A stretch of DNA of 64,000 nucleotides from Combretum micranthum. Lineage: Eukaryota; Streptophyta; Magnoliopsida; Myrtales; Combretaceae. The translations under genes and the position numbers were made by a program. Under the pieces are notes generated by a model that had not been told where the DNA came from, ran no database searches, and worked only from the letters and a program-made list of their open reading frames with translations. Positions 36,895-48,600 of the stretch are shown piece after piece. Each line of letters starts with the position of its first letter. The first letter of the stretch is position 1. Location of the stretch: assembly GCA_024138025.1 (NCBI GenBank), contig JAMXBD010002754.1, positions 62,001 through 126,000 of the forward strand, read 5' to 3'.

Positions 36895-39006
36895 ATGAAG
36901 AAGTCAAGATCAGTCAAGCATGCAAATGTTGAAACCTTAAAATCATTACCAGGTTTCAACAAGGAAATAAAAAGAGTATCACAACCTGGAGGATCTCCTC
37001 CTTTGTCCGGTCTTCAAACTTGTTTAGGAACATCATCGAAGCAGCCAGGGGGTAAGACAAATGATGTCTTGCCAAACTACATGAAGTCTACAAGCAGTTT
37101 TGATGCAAAGAAAGAGAGGTTTTAGTCTCAACCTTATCAATGTTGATATTTTGTACCATATTATATTATAGTGCTAATAAGTAGGGTATTAATGCATATA
37201 TTTTATATTGTATTATAGTGCTAATAAATAGGATTAATTTAGTCTTTTCTCTTTACATTGCTTAGATTATCACAACTTAAAAGATCTCCTCCTCTTGCCG
37301 GTCTTCAAACTTGTTCAAGAAAATCACCGAAGCAGCTGGGGAATAAGACAAATTATGTCTTGCCAAACTACATGAAGTCCACAACCAGTTTTGATGCAAA
37401 GAAAGAGAGGTATCGGTCTCAGCCTTATTAATGCATTGCTCTCTCTTACATATGCATACCCTTTTATCATAATGATCAATAAAATTACTTTTACTAACAA
37501 GAATTCTCAAATTGGTTCGTTTTCTAGGAATATGCAAAGGCGTGAATCTTGCAGCCCGAAACATAGTCCTGATTCTTACAATACATCAACAAAGACTTTG
37601 AAAAGATCATCTAGCTTGAAGTTAGCCAAGACTTTGACAAGGACCCCTAGTTTCAAGCCTACAAGGCCTTCCTCAGCTAAAAAATGTTCGAAAATTGTTT
37701 TATGTGATGATATGGATGCACATAGAGCTATATGCTCTTCAACACTGAGAGACTCTAAGTTTCTTAAGTACCATGAGCTCAATGCTGGAGCGACTGAGGC
37801 CGAGGGAACGTCTGTTATGAAGGTTTGTTCGTATACCTATTGGTACCTAAACCGTCAACATCATGCTCCTTTGCCTCCACTCGAGTGCTTCTTGTTGGTA
37901 AGGAGACGGATGATAAAGGCTCAAAAGAGTTTCAAGGTGGAAGCTCTTAGCCCTGTAGAAGACCTAAGGCACTATCCATTGGTGACAAATTGGAGAGGCA
38001 GGGCTCAGCTGTTGAAACCGATTTCTTCATTGAAGTCTACACCGAAAACCAATATGCATATGGCATAGTGATGGAGGATGAGAATAAAGTGTCTGCTGAT
38101 GAAAACAAAGTTGGGAATCACATTGCAGCAGATGGCCTGGCTGAAGAGAGACAAGTTGAGGATCATTTGCCAAGGGAACCACCACATGGTGAAATTGATC
38201 TTCTGAAGAGCACTGCCGAAGAGAAAGGGGATCAAGAGATGCTGTTTCTCTGAATTTGGAGATAAGCCAACTTGGGACCGAGAAGAGCACTAATACATCA
38301 GAGTTGCTGGAATCTGAGCAGCAGGAAGATGCATGCATAAAAAGGTTTGATTTGGACGACTCCACCAGAGAACCTGATACGAAGGAGCTCAAACAAACCA
38401 TCAATCCCGACGTGAATGAATCAACCTTGAAAACAGATGATGTAACTGGTACACGGGAGAAAAGTACTTTTGTTAAGAAGAAAAAAAATTCCCCTGAAGA
38501 GCTACTTGATTCAAAATTGAAGTGGACTATCAAGCACAAGAGACTAAGTGAGCCTGTGGACAATATGAGGGGATTAGATCTCAGAGAACCAAATTATCTG
38601 CCATTGGTGCCCAATCCCGAAGCAGAGAAGGTTTATCTCAAGCATCAGATGATGAATGAAAGGAAAAATCTAGAGGAATGGATGATTGACCATGCACTTC
38701 AACAGGCTGTAACAAAACTTGCTCCGGCTTGGAAGGGAAAGGTTGCACTACTTGTAGAGGCTTTTGAAAAGGTGATGCCATTACGTAAAAGTGAAACACA
38801 GTGCCTCAACAGGCCTTCCTCATGTAAGACCAATGCAAGCTTGCAACCAGGAGACATCTGCACCTATGGTAAAACTTTATCAGTCCCCCAATTTCTTTTT
38901 CCCACGTTCTGTTTTTCTATGTCTTGAAAATAATTAGAACTCAGTAATTGTGTGGTAACTACGTAAGCTCATTAAATCAAATTCTGCAGGATACATGAAT
39001 CCTTGA
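36895..39006 (+). CDS. Plant calmodulin-binding-domain protein, spliced, two frameshifts
   Basis: Proteins of this family bind calmodulin through a C-terminal plant CaM-binding domain. Exon 1 is 36,895-37,118 (ATG; basic start MKKSRSVKHANV; family word LPNYMKST). A probable extra exon is 37,266-37,409, the main exon 37,528-38,868, and the last exon 38,990-39,006 (ends GYMNP-stop). Junctions use GT-AG and keep phase. The main exon has the conserved EGTSVMKVCSYTY and HHAPLPP words, DFFIEVYTENQ, and the C-terminal AWKGKVALLVEAFEKVMPL. Net -1 frameshifts lie at about 37,951-37,985 and 38,225-38,250; family similarity continues across both. Start chosen at the first in-frame ATG; the frame upstream has only a TTG. 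It could be a pseudogene or an intact gene with sequence errors; the conserved splice sites and last exon favour a gene that was functional until recently. Confidence 0.72.
37266..37409 (+). other. Duplicated in-frame exon of calmodulin-binding gene
   Basis: The segment 37,256-37,433 is a diverged copy of 36,965-37,142, offset by exactly 291 bases without indels. It keeps an acceptor (pyrimidine-rich ctttacattgcttag, AG at 37,264-37,265) and a better donor (gag|gtatcg) than the original (gag|gtttta). It is 144 bases long, a multiple of three. Read in the frame of exon 1 it is fully open and repeats the family word LPNYMKST (here with TT). Splicing it in would add 48 residues without changing frame. 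Confidence 0.7.
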
Positions 39007-39922
39007 AAACTGTAGAGCATCGGTCAGACACGGACGGACTGTCTTATAGGAATCATAGATACAACTAACTGGTTGTTCAACTCCTACACTGAGCATGAAA
39101 ACAGAAGACCGCAAAAACTTGTTGAATCTGTACTGATGTAACTATTAGTGTTTGATTCCATAATTTTCTGTAACGAGATTGCAACAATGTTTTCTAAGTT
39201 TCGAACATTTCTATTTGCTTATGAGAAATACGATATGTTGACCGAGTTCGAAGGATATGTTGGCGAGGAGGATTTTGAGCTAAATTAGATTATTATTATT
39301 AATTAATGCTGTTGGCTCTTCTATTAATAATTTCTTAATTCCACACATATCGAGTAGGTTTTTATGCCTGGTGAATTTGAAGAATTTTGCAAAAGTTGCT
39401 GAAATTAGGAATTTTCATCATATATTTTTCTATGGTTTTTGAATATAGGCATCACAGTGTGGAGATTTCAGTGTTTTATTATTTATTTGTTAATCCACGT
39501 GTCTTTAGCCTTCTGTTTACAAGCTAGTCTTAGTTACAGCTGTCTTTTCTGATGGCAAGTCCTTAAGTTCACAACACTCCTGTTATAACTATCTGATAAA
39601 AAACACCTTCCTTAATTGCTTCTGTTTTCGTTTTCTCTCGATTACCTTGCTCGACTGCTGTTTCATTCATGAACTTTACACGCTTGTTTGCTTGTTTTGT
39701 TTGTCACACTTCACAGACAGTTCTACTATTCTTAGGTCTTGGGATCCAACTAGGGTAATCACTTGTTTACATTACTGGTGTTAAATTGCTCGTTTAACCC
39801 ATTGTTTACTTTTGGGTTAGATAATGAATTATGACAAAATTCTTCTTTTATTTGTATTATTATTATTATTTTCCTTTTGTGGTGAGTCCTTTCATCTGTG
39901 TTTTTCCCACGCTGAAATATAG
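39007..39922 (+). other. Presumed 3' UTR, then intron-like sequence
   Basis: No ORF. T-rich sequence with a (tta)n tract at about 39,860-39,880 leads into the acceptor of the IMP4 fragment. No upstream IMP4 exon was recognised here. Confidence 0.45.
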
Positions 39923-40366
39923 TCTACCCAACTCACATTGATGATGAGTATGCAAATGCATCGGAAAGGGATCCCAAAATTTTGCTAACTACATCAAGGA
40001 ACCCAAGTGCTCCTCTCACGCAATTTGTAAAGGTTGGTGAATTCTTGAAAAAACCTGTGAGTAAATAAACCGTGGTAATCAGGTATTTTTAACGTATGAC
40101 CAGAGTGGATGTAGTCGATGGACTGTTGTCATGTCCATCTTTCTTGGTTTATAAAAAAAAATGATTGTAGATGGATGTAATGTTGCAGCAGAGTTGATGT
40201 ATTTGTTGTTGTATTAGATGAATATACAAAATAATCTCCGAAATTCAGTGGCCAATATCGGTTTCCAGTGATATTCTCTTTCATATTGATCTTTTTAATG
40301 TCACCCATAATGCAGGAATTGAAATTCGTCTTTCCTAATGCACAGCGAATGAACCGTGGTAGTCAG
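39923..40366 (+). pseudogene. IMP4: IMP4 (U3 snoRNP, Brix protein) gene fragment, two exons
   Basis: IMP4 is a nucleolar U3 snoRNP protein needed for early 18S pre-rRNA cleavages. Exon A (39,923-40,032) reads HIDDEYANASERDPKILLTT and then SRNPSAPLTQFVK. Exon B (40,316-40,366) reads ELKFVFPNAQRMNRGSQ. Both have proper acceptor AG and donor GT, and the join is in phase as in true IMP4. This is only about 53 residues of a protein of about 290. The N-terminal helical part and the rest of the Brix domain were not found within 1 kb either side. It is therefore a captured or decayed fragment with intron sequence, not a processed pseudogene. Confidence 0.85.
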
Positions 40367-41058
40367 GTGGGTGGATTTGATATGTTCTATAATCACATTC
40401 CTTGTTGTTTTTATTTGTTATTTGAGCTGTCAGCCCTCTCATTAGATAGTAAATAAACGTCAAAAATCCTGTATCATAAACATATACATTAATCTACCTC
40501 GCTGGGTGCAAAGATTGTGTCGTCAGCTATTTGCATGTGTTAATTTGTGCATATGAAATTTTGATGGTTTGCTAAATTAAAGTTCTCTGACCACCAAATT
40601 GGTCAATATTTTCTTTCATTGCAAATGTATCAACTGATTTTAAAAAAAAAAAAAAATGAACAATAGTCTCCTTCCATCTTTATTCCTGATTGAATAGCTT
40701 AAGCATGGTGGTTTGATTTCTCCTAAAAGTCACTTGTATGAATGAGTTCAAAGATGAATTCATAAGGGTGGTTTCGTTGATTTCATTTCGAAATAAAGCT
40801 TTTGAGCAGTTTTCCTATAGGCTAAGACCTTTGCCCTTAGGATTGTCAGCCTTGATTTGATAGATCCTGCAACTCCAACAAACTGAACATGGATTATTCC
40901 CTTTGTGATAACTTGAAACTTTTGCTAACATGAACCTTTATTGCTTTGGTCCCTGACAGTGGACCTTTTCAGAAACTGAAATCGTATTCGAACATTTGCT
41001 TCATCTTAAAATTAGATGTTCTTTTCTCCCAAAGCCTATCCACATGTTGTCTTCGCAG
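40367..41058 (+). other. Intron-like spacer between IMP4 and U-box gene fragments
   Basis: No coding signal. It has an A-run at 40,641-40,654 and a pyrimidine-rich end (cttttctcccaaagcctatc...cttcgcag) that forms the splice acceptor of the next fragment at 41,057-41,058. Confidence 0.5.
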
Positions 41059-42480
41059 GTTCTGACATGTGCAAGATTGTCATGGCTGCGGCACTGTCTA
41101 GGATGGAACTAACTGATCAGGGTAAAGCCTCGCTTGGAGAAGACAGAGCGATTGATCCCCCTCGTCAAGATGTTCATTGGAGGAAAGCTTGAAGCTAAGT
41201 TATCTTCATTAAATGCACTGCAAAACTTGTCCACCTTGACAGAAAATACTCAACGTCTGGTTACTTCTGGCATTGTATCACCACTTCTTCAGCTCCTATC
41301 CTCTGTTACATCTGTTCTTATGACTCTTCGGGAGCATGCATCTGCTTGCTATTCTAACAAGAATTGCCCAGTCAGAGTCCGTTCTTGTTAACTCAGATGT
41401 GGCTCAACAGATGCTCTCACTTTTGAATCTGTCAAGTCCAGTTATCCAATATCATCTCCTACAAGCCCTCTACAATATTACCATGCATCCTAGTGTATCA
41501 AAAGTAACGAGAAAAATGAAGGAGAATGGTGCCATTCAGCTTCTTTTACCCTTTCTATCCGAAAATGATGACCTTAAAATTAGATTAAGTGCCTTGAAGT
41601 TGTTTTATATTCTTTCTAAGGATTCTTCGCATGAATTGACCAAGGAACTTGGTGAATCCTACATAAAGACAATGTGTGAGGAAGAAAAGGCTGCAGCAGT
41701 TGGAATTCTGAGCAATCTTCCTGTCAGTGATAAGAAAGCAACAGGTGTAATGAAAAGGTTGAATTTGTTATCCATTTTAATGTCACCAGTAGCCGTTGGT
41801 TCAGGAGGGCGCTTCCTAGCAGAAGGAATAGCAGGGATAATGATCCGGTTTACGGTTTCTTCTGACAAAAAGCTTCAGCATTTTGCAGTTGAACATGGGT
41901 GATTCCTTTTCTTGTACAGATCCTGTCTAGTGGATCACCGCTTGCAAAAGCAAGAGCTGCAACGGCATTAGCTCAGCTATCCCAGAATACATATTCCCTC
42001 CGAAAATCAAGGAAATCAATGTGGTTTTGTGTGCCTCCATCTTCAAAAGCATTTTGCGATGTTCATGACAGTTATTGCTTTGTGAAAACCACCTTTTGTT
42101 TGGTTAAAGCCGGCGCTATCTCTCCATTGATCCAAATCTTAGAAGGCAATGACAGGGGAGCTGACGAAGCTGTCATAGATGCACTTTCAACTCTTGTTAA
42201 TGATGAGACTTGGGAAAGTGGGAGCAACTGCTTAGTGAAAATGTCGGCTGTTCCAGCAATAGTTAAATTGACACAATTTGGCAACGCAAAAGCTCAAGAA
42301 AAGGCATTGCTTGTACTGGAGACCATATTAAAAAATGAGGAACACAGGAAACAGTGTGGAGAATCAGCTCTGGTGGTGCTCATTGACTTGGCCCAAAAGG
42401 ACGATTCTCGGTTGAAATTAATTGTTGCTAGAACGTTGGCTTGGCTTGAACTCTTGCAAATGCAATTAAGCTACTTCTGA
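41059..42480 (+). pseudogene. U-box/ARM E3 ligase (PUB43/44-like), C-terminal part, frameshifted
   Basis: Plant U-box proteins with ARM repeats are E3 ubiquitin ligases; the PUB43/44 group includes a senescence and defence regulator. Only the armadillo part is here, starting at a splice acceptor. Family words are VMAAALSRMELTDQG, IGGKLEAKLSSLNALQNLS, KARAATALAQLSQNT, FCVPPSSKAFCDVHDSYCFV, KAGAISPLIQILEG, and the C-terminus LELLQMQLSYF-stop. The U-box and N-terminal helices are missing. Frameshifts: extra base near 41,158, extra four bases near 41,345 (gcttgct for gct), one base lost near 41,903. A short stretch near 41,680 also seems deleted, and 41,790-41,820 is unlike the family. As written it cannot make an E3 ligase. 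Confidence 0.85.
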
Positions 42481-42545
42481 GTTCTGAGGAGCAATATTGG
42501 ATGTTAGCAAATGAGTTTATTTTTATTTTTTCGAAATGTATATTA

Positions 42546-43229
42546 GTCCACACTAGAGCTGGACAAATGGGCTATGGCCCTCGAGCCAGCCCATTTAACC
42601 CACTTTAAAAAAGGGTTAGGACCAGCTTTTTTTAGCCCGTTTAAAAGTGGGTTAATTTTACCCAACCCACTTAACCCGCGGGCCAAAGTGGGCTAGCCCA
42701 TGGGTTAAGTGGGTTGACCCACCAACCCACTTTTATAAAAATAAAATAAATAATTATAGGGTAAATATGTATTAATGAAGGTTATTCTTGAGTTTTTTTT
42801 ACTTGAGATTAAATTTGTGTTAATTATAACAAAGCATGATAAATTGATGCAAAATATATTATCTAATAAGTTATTTTAGAAAACTTATTTTTATATAAAA
42901 AGTAATTAAAATAATAATAAAATTAATCATTAATATATATAACCTTATAAAACTCTTTTTTTTATTATATATATCTTATTTAATTAGTATAAATAAGTTA
43001 AATGGGTCAACTTGGCCCATTTAACTCACAAAATATATAAGTGGGTTAAAAGAGTCAAAAAGTGGGCTGGCCCGTTTAACCTACGGGTTAAAGTGGGTTG
43101 GGTTAGGGTCAGGCAATTTTGGCCCGTTTTTAAAGTGGGCCAAAATTTTTTGGCTCGTTTAACCCACGAGCCAAAGTGGGCCGGGCCGGGTTGGCCCGTT
43201 TAACCCACTTGCCCACCTCTAGTCCACAC
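42546..43229. mobile_element. hAT-type non-autonomous element, 668 bp, 8-bp TSD
   Basis: The element 42,554-43,221 begins TAGAGCTGGACAAATGGG and ends CCCACTTGCCCACCTCTA. These are inverted repeats with a few mismatches, flanked by the 8-bp duplication gtccacac (42,546-42,553 and 43,222-43,229). Subterminal regions are filled with gggttaa/aacccactt words on both strands, typical of hAT transposase-binding arrays. The middle is AT-rich and has no transposase. The short open frame at 43,012-43,203 is a reading of these repeats. Confidence 0.85.
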
Positions 43230-45665
43230 TATGGTTTGCCCTCTTTTTTGCTAAGCATATAAAGTATTACTTGGATCGATTATTGAAATTTGTCTTGATG
43301 TAATATGCACAGATAATTGAGATATTGCAGTATTCGGGTGAAAACAATGGCTGTTTGTGAACCTGCTCCTTTCTCTAAAATTTTGAAGTTTAGAGGGTGG
43401 CCATGGAAAAGAACAAAAGAAAAGAAAAGAAGTTATCAGTAAATGAATATATTATTGTTATGCTTGGTTTAACGTAATGGAACGAAGCTGAAAAGGACTA
43501 CTAAATTTTTTATTTTATAATTTGGTGTGTTTTTGGAATAAAATATTCCTTTTGTTAAGAATAGTTATTTCTCTAGTAATAATATGGAATGGGAATTTAT
43601 AATCTATTCCATAATACATGGAATAAACATTCTTATGGTAGAATTAAAAAAAAAAAAAGATATTCCGTGATAATAAATGTTATATTATAATTTCATTCTA
43701 CTAAACTAAAACGCAACTTATGCGTTTAGACGAGAGATAGAGGCTTTTGTATGGATCTACAGTTGCTTTTGAAAATTATTCCGAAATTACTGTTTTTTTA
43801 GAACTTATTCTATAAATAACTGGCTAGAAACACATTCAATATATGCAATTAAAAAATTATACTAAAGACGCTCACACTGTGTTCATGTGGATTTCATTTT
43901 TTTTTAATACGTCCCGATTGTCTTTTTTCTTTTTAATTAATCGGAGGCATTCAGGTTTATAACTTAAAAAAATTCTCTCTCTGTCTCTCCCTCTCCCAGG
44001 GACAGTAAAGGACAACTCTAGGAAATCTTATTTATGTTCCTGTCTATTAAACCCAGATCTTATTCGTTATAGGGTGTTTGAATAATTTTTTTAGGTGATT
44101 CTTGGTTTTCATTTGGTGATTTTACAATCTTGAGTGTCGAAAGTGTTTTTTTATATTTTTTTCAAGTTAAGAAACAGATTTTTTTTAAGTTAAAAAACGG
44201 ACACATTCAACGAATGTATCCAGTTGATTTTTAAAAAAATAAATAATAAAAAATAAAATGGACACTGAATGCTTCCAATTAATTTAAAAAAAAAAAAAAA
44301 CTAACGATGAAATCCACGGGAATACATTGCATTTTTAGTGTAATTTTTTGGATGCATATACTGAATGCGTTTTTAGTTAGTTATTTACATAATAAGTTTT
44401 AGTTATTTACAAAATAAGTTTTAAGCAAGCAGTGATTTTGGATTAATTTTCAAAAACAATCGTAGATCAGTACAAAAGCCTAGCGCTTGAACTGTATTAA
44501 CCAATAGGATCTAGTTGTAGTGGGTTTTGTACCGCCATATTAAAAATTAATCCAAAAATACGATATTTCAAAAGCATAATCCGTATATAATCGATAAACC
44601 CATATCGTTGTGTTCTTCGGTACACAGATAGGCATTGCTGAGGATTTGCCAAGGTAAAATTAATTCTAGTGTTGAGGAACTGTGATTTGCTTCTGACCAC
44701 TATGTCATGCCAAGGAGGGGCAATATTGGTGCCGTGAGCGGGAGGAACTTATACAGAATGCCCTCGATCTTATTTTTTTAAAGAAAATAAAATCCTACAC
44801 AAACACATTAATGCATTCGCTGTGTAAATACTTCAACGCATTCGCTGAATACGTTTTCAATCGATTATATAATAAATATGTTTGGAAATACCGTATTTTC
44901 GGATTAATTTTTGAAAGGTACAGTATTTCCTTACAATCCCTGAGAGATAGACAACTACTAATGATATTTATAGTAGATAGTTTTCATAAATATTACATTT
45001 TTGTTTTCTTGTATTAGAATTTCATTATAATTTACTAATTACTAATCTATTCATGTGGGATATTACTGCCATTAAAACTTTTAATCCACTTTGGTGGGTA
45101 ACATGGCTAGTTGTTAGTTAATTGCTTAGAGAACACAAACTTGTTGTATCAACTCATGTTCCATAAATGTTTGTGCAATATAATTTAAATTGGTAAGATT
45201 TAACTAGGTCCTTTTAAATTTTTGGAAACGTCTTAGCTCTTACATTTAAGTTTCACAAATTGTTTGCAAGTCCTGAAATTTCTACTTTATTAAACAATGC
45301 TCTTATTTGGTTGGAATTACATGTGTACGATCCCATCCCTGTGATTATAATGAATGAGTCAGCAAAATCCAATGTCCTTTTTTAGCCATTTAGCAAAATC
45401 CATTGTTTACAGTAGTTATTTTGCCTTGATTCACTAGACTTTCACATCTCTTGTTTTCAAAAAATGTACGGTAAGCAGGAAGTTAACCTATTATTATAGC
45501 CGGTTAAAAGAAATTAAAATTCTTCTTATTTTTCCTAACTGATTCCTACAAATCAATTATCAACTAAGAAATTATTACAATCAGTCTAAACTATGGAATG
45601 ATTACAATCAAGTTAAATTAGTAAATTAGAAATTTAACTATCAATTGGTTATTTACTGCTATATC
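43230..45665. other. Intergenic, AT-rich, no gene seen
   Basis: No coding region recognised. An inverted pair of about 30 bases (44,540-44,570 and 44,884-44,920, gtattttcggattaattttt type) and scattered words like gaatgcgttt/atgcattcgctg (44,200-44,840) suggest an old, eroded element. A CT-rich stretch lies at 43,974-43,998. Confidence 0.5.
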
Positions 45666-48600
45666 TGTAACACCCTGAATTATACGTCTATTTAATTTTT
45701 GGTAATTGTTAAATAGATAATAATGTCTGGCAGAAATTTTAGAAAATCATATTGGTAATTACCAAAATGGACAATAAAAGACTTAATTAAAATAAAATAT
45801 AAGCATAAATATACCTATATCGAAGAAAAATTTTCTGTAAGATATAATAATAATAATATGATTAATATAAACTAAAAACCAATAAAGATATGTAAAATAA
45901 TAATTAGATCCCAAAAATAATTCAAAGGATACAAACAAAAGATAAATACTGTAAATTTATAATAGTAGAATATAAATAAAGTCAAATTAAAGACAATTTA
46001 ATTATTAACAGGGCATAAAATACAAAAATACTAATAATTTAAATCCTTAAAAAATAAATTATAATTTATGATAATAGATATTAAAATTAAAAAGTAAAAG
46101 TCTTAAATTAAAAATTTTAAGTATACCATAGTGTTCAGAACATTTAATATAGTAGATATGTAAATTTTCATTTAAAAATATTATCGAATGAGTATTTATC
46201 GTATATTTAATTAAACCCAAAAAAATGAAACTTGCCCAATTAACCAAAAATTTCCTGTAAATGCTCTCACTCTCACGCTCTCTCGTCTCATTCTCTCATA
46301 TTCTCTCCCTCTCAATCTCTCTCTCTCTCTCTCACTCTCTCTCTCTCTCACTGTCTTCAAATGAAGACATTAAAAAAAAATATCAAACCTTCTCGGCAAT
46401 GAGAAGGAAAAGGAAAAAAAAAAGAAAAAAAATAATAAATAATAAAATAATAAAAAAGAATCTAGAAACTCCTTCATTCTTCAAAAGCTCGTATCTTTTA
46501 CATACGATAACCGATTTCAATTTCGAAACTGATGTTGTGATCGTGGCGATACGCTCTTCAATTTAAGACCACACAAGGTTAGGTTTCGATCACTCTAAAA
46601 TTTTACTATTATGATCCGGTACGTAGAAATTTTCATAATATTAGGAGTTTTAATATTAGTTTTTATTATAAATATACATATTTACATGCATATGTAATGA
46701 TAATAATATAAAATTATGTCATGCTAGTATATGTATTTAGACTAGTTGCTATTTCATTTCGCTTATCAAATGGATAATAAATTGATAAATAAAAACGCTA
46801 GATGATAAAAAATTGATTATAATATTAGATAATTAATATTTAGAGTCTATTTATTAGTAAATAGAAATTTAGAGATAAATTGCTAGAGTTGAAATATATT
46901 CGATGGGATCAATAATTGATCAAAATCTTTTAATCTAAAGCCCAAATCACAATACTGATTTCACAAACATGAAAGTTATAATATTTTAACCCTATATAGA
47001 CTAAAACCCGAGTTTACTCTATTAGATCTGGAAACTCTAATCGCATAGGTGATAAACATAAATCTATCCGATCCCATAGATTTTAGATTTTAGTTTCCAA
47101 TTCAGAAATAATATAAGAAAAATATAGAACTTTAACTATTGTGATATGTTTGGTAATAATACTGAAAAAAATCTTAAAACACTAAAAGTTAAGTGTGCTC
47201 ATGACCTAGGATGAGTGACCTACTGGAAATGAATAGTAATTTTCCAAAATGAGTGATATCTCAATAAATATAATTCAAAGACAATAACTAGTGGTTTAGA
47301 ATTGAATTATTAGATCCTTAAAGTATATCAGTTAGCAAATGATGATTTAAAGATAAATCGTTAGGATTGAGATGTAACAGTTAAAACTAGATATTAGGTA
47401 TAATTTACATAAATAAGACTCAAACTAAGATTTTAATATCGAAAACACTAAAACAAAAAATTCTTAACTCATATAAACACTTGTTATGTTTTATGAAGTA
47501 AAACTTAACTAAAGAAACAATTAGAATTAAGTAAAGTAAACCTATAGCGTAGTTCTGACATTTAAAAGAATAGATATGTTTTATGACAAGTTTAAATAAT
47601 ATAAAATACACACAACATATAGTCATGAGTAGAAATGGAATTAAGGAGGAAAATAAAAGCTTAGAAAACTGTAGAACCCTATTATAAAAGTTTCAGACCT
47701 ATAAGAAATTTTACTTGAATTTGATGAATGGAACATATTTGATCATTTGATCAATAAAAAGACTGAATATATATAATTAAACTTTAATATATTACCTTAT
47801 ATACAAATATGAGTTTCATATCATACGTAGAAATAGGATTTTGATACATAAACTTGATATGATTTAAGTATTATATAGATAAAGATAATTTAGCTTTTTA
47901 TCTAGTAGATAAACTCAATAACAGCCTATATAGACATATGGAGATTTTAATACTTATAAAAGAATAAGGTTCCTTAAAATAAAATTTAAGTAATTCAATT
48001 ACAAAATTAGAAAATCAAGATAATATAAATTGTAATTGAAAGATTAAACTTAACCAAGAATTTCGTAACTCTAAGTATAAAATTCAACACTAATAAGACT
48101 ATGAGGATATAAAGTATAGATTAATGGAAATCATAAAGATTAGCTAATATAATCAAATTAATTAAAGTTACATACTTAAAATAAGATCAAGACAAGGAAA
48201 ATGAAAAATAAATATAAATGTATACGCTTTAACTAAAAAGTAGAGTAATGAACTTAAATTAAGTTTAATCACTAAACTTTATGAAATAAACATTTACAAG
48301 GAATTGAACTTGAAATAATAATTAAGAATACAAAACAAGAAACCTAGGCATCATTATGATACCTTTCGAGCCTTAAGTTTATAGGAAAAATATACAAAAT
48401 GATTAGTTTAACCTGATAATTAAAAACTACATTCGATAAGTTTTTCAATGACTACTCATATGCTAAAAATCTAAGTTAAAACGAGTATAATACGCCGAAT
48501 TTAAGATTTCGTGATTAAACTCGATATTTGAAAACAATTAAAATACTTCTCTTAAGAAAACTAAGATTATACGAATTTTATAGTTTAACTTATGAAGCGT

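Noticed and set aside
38027..38563. 178-codon minus-strand open frame
   Set aside because: Shadow of the calmodulin-binding gene on the + strand, which has clear family words; the minus product is Ser/Phe-rich with no domain.
43012..43203. 63-codon + strand frame (Trp/Val-rich)
   Set aside because: Reading of hAT subterminal repeats.
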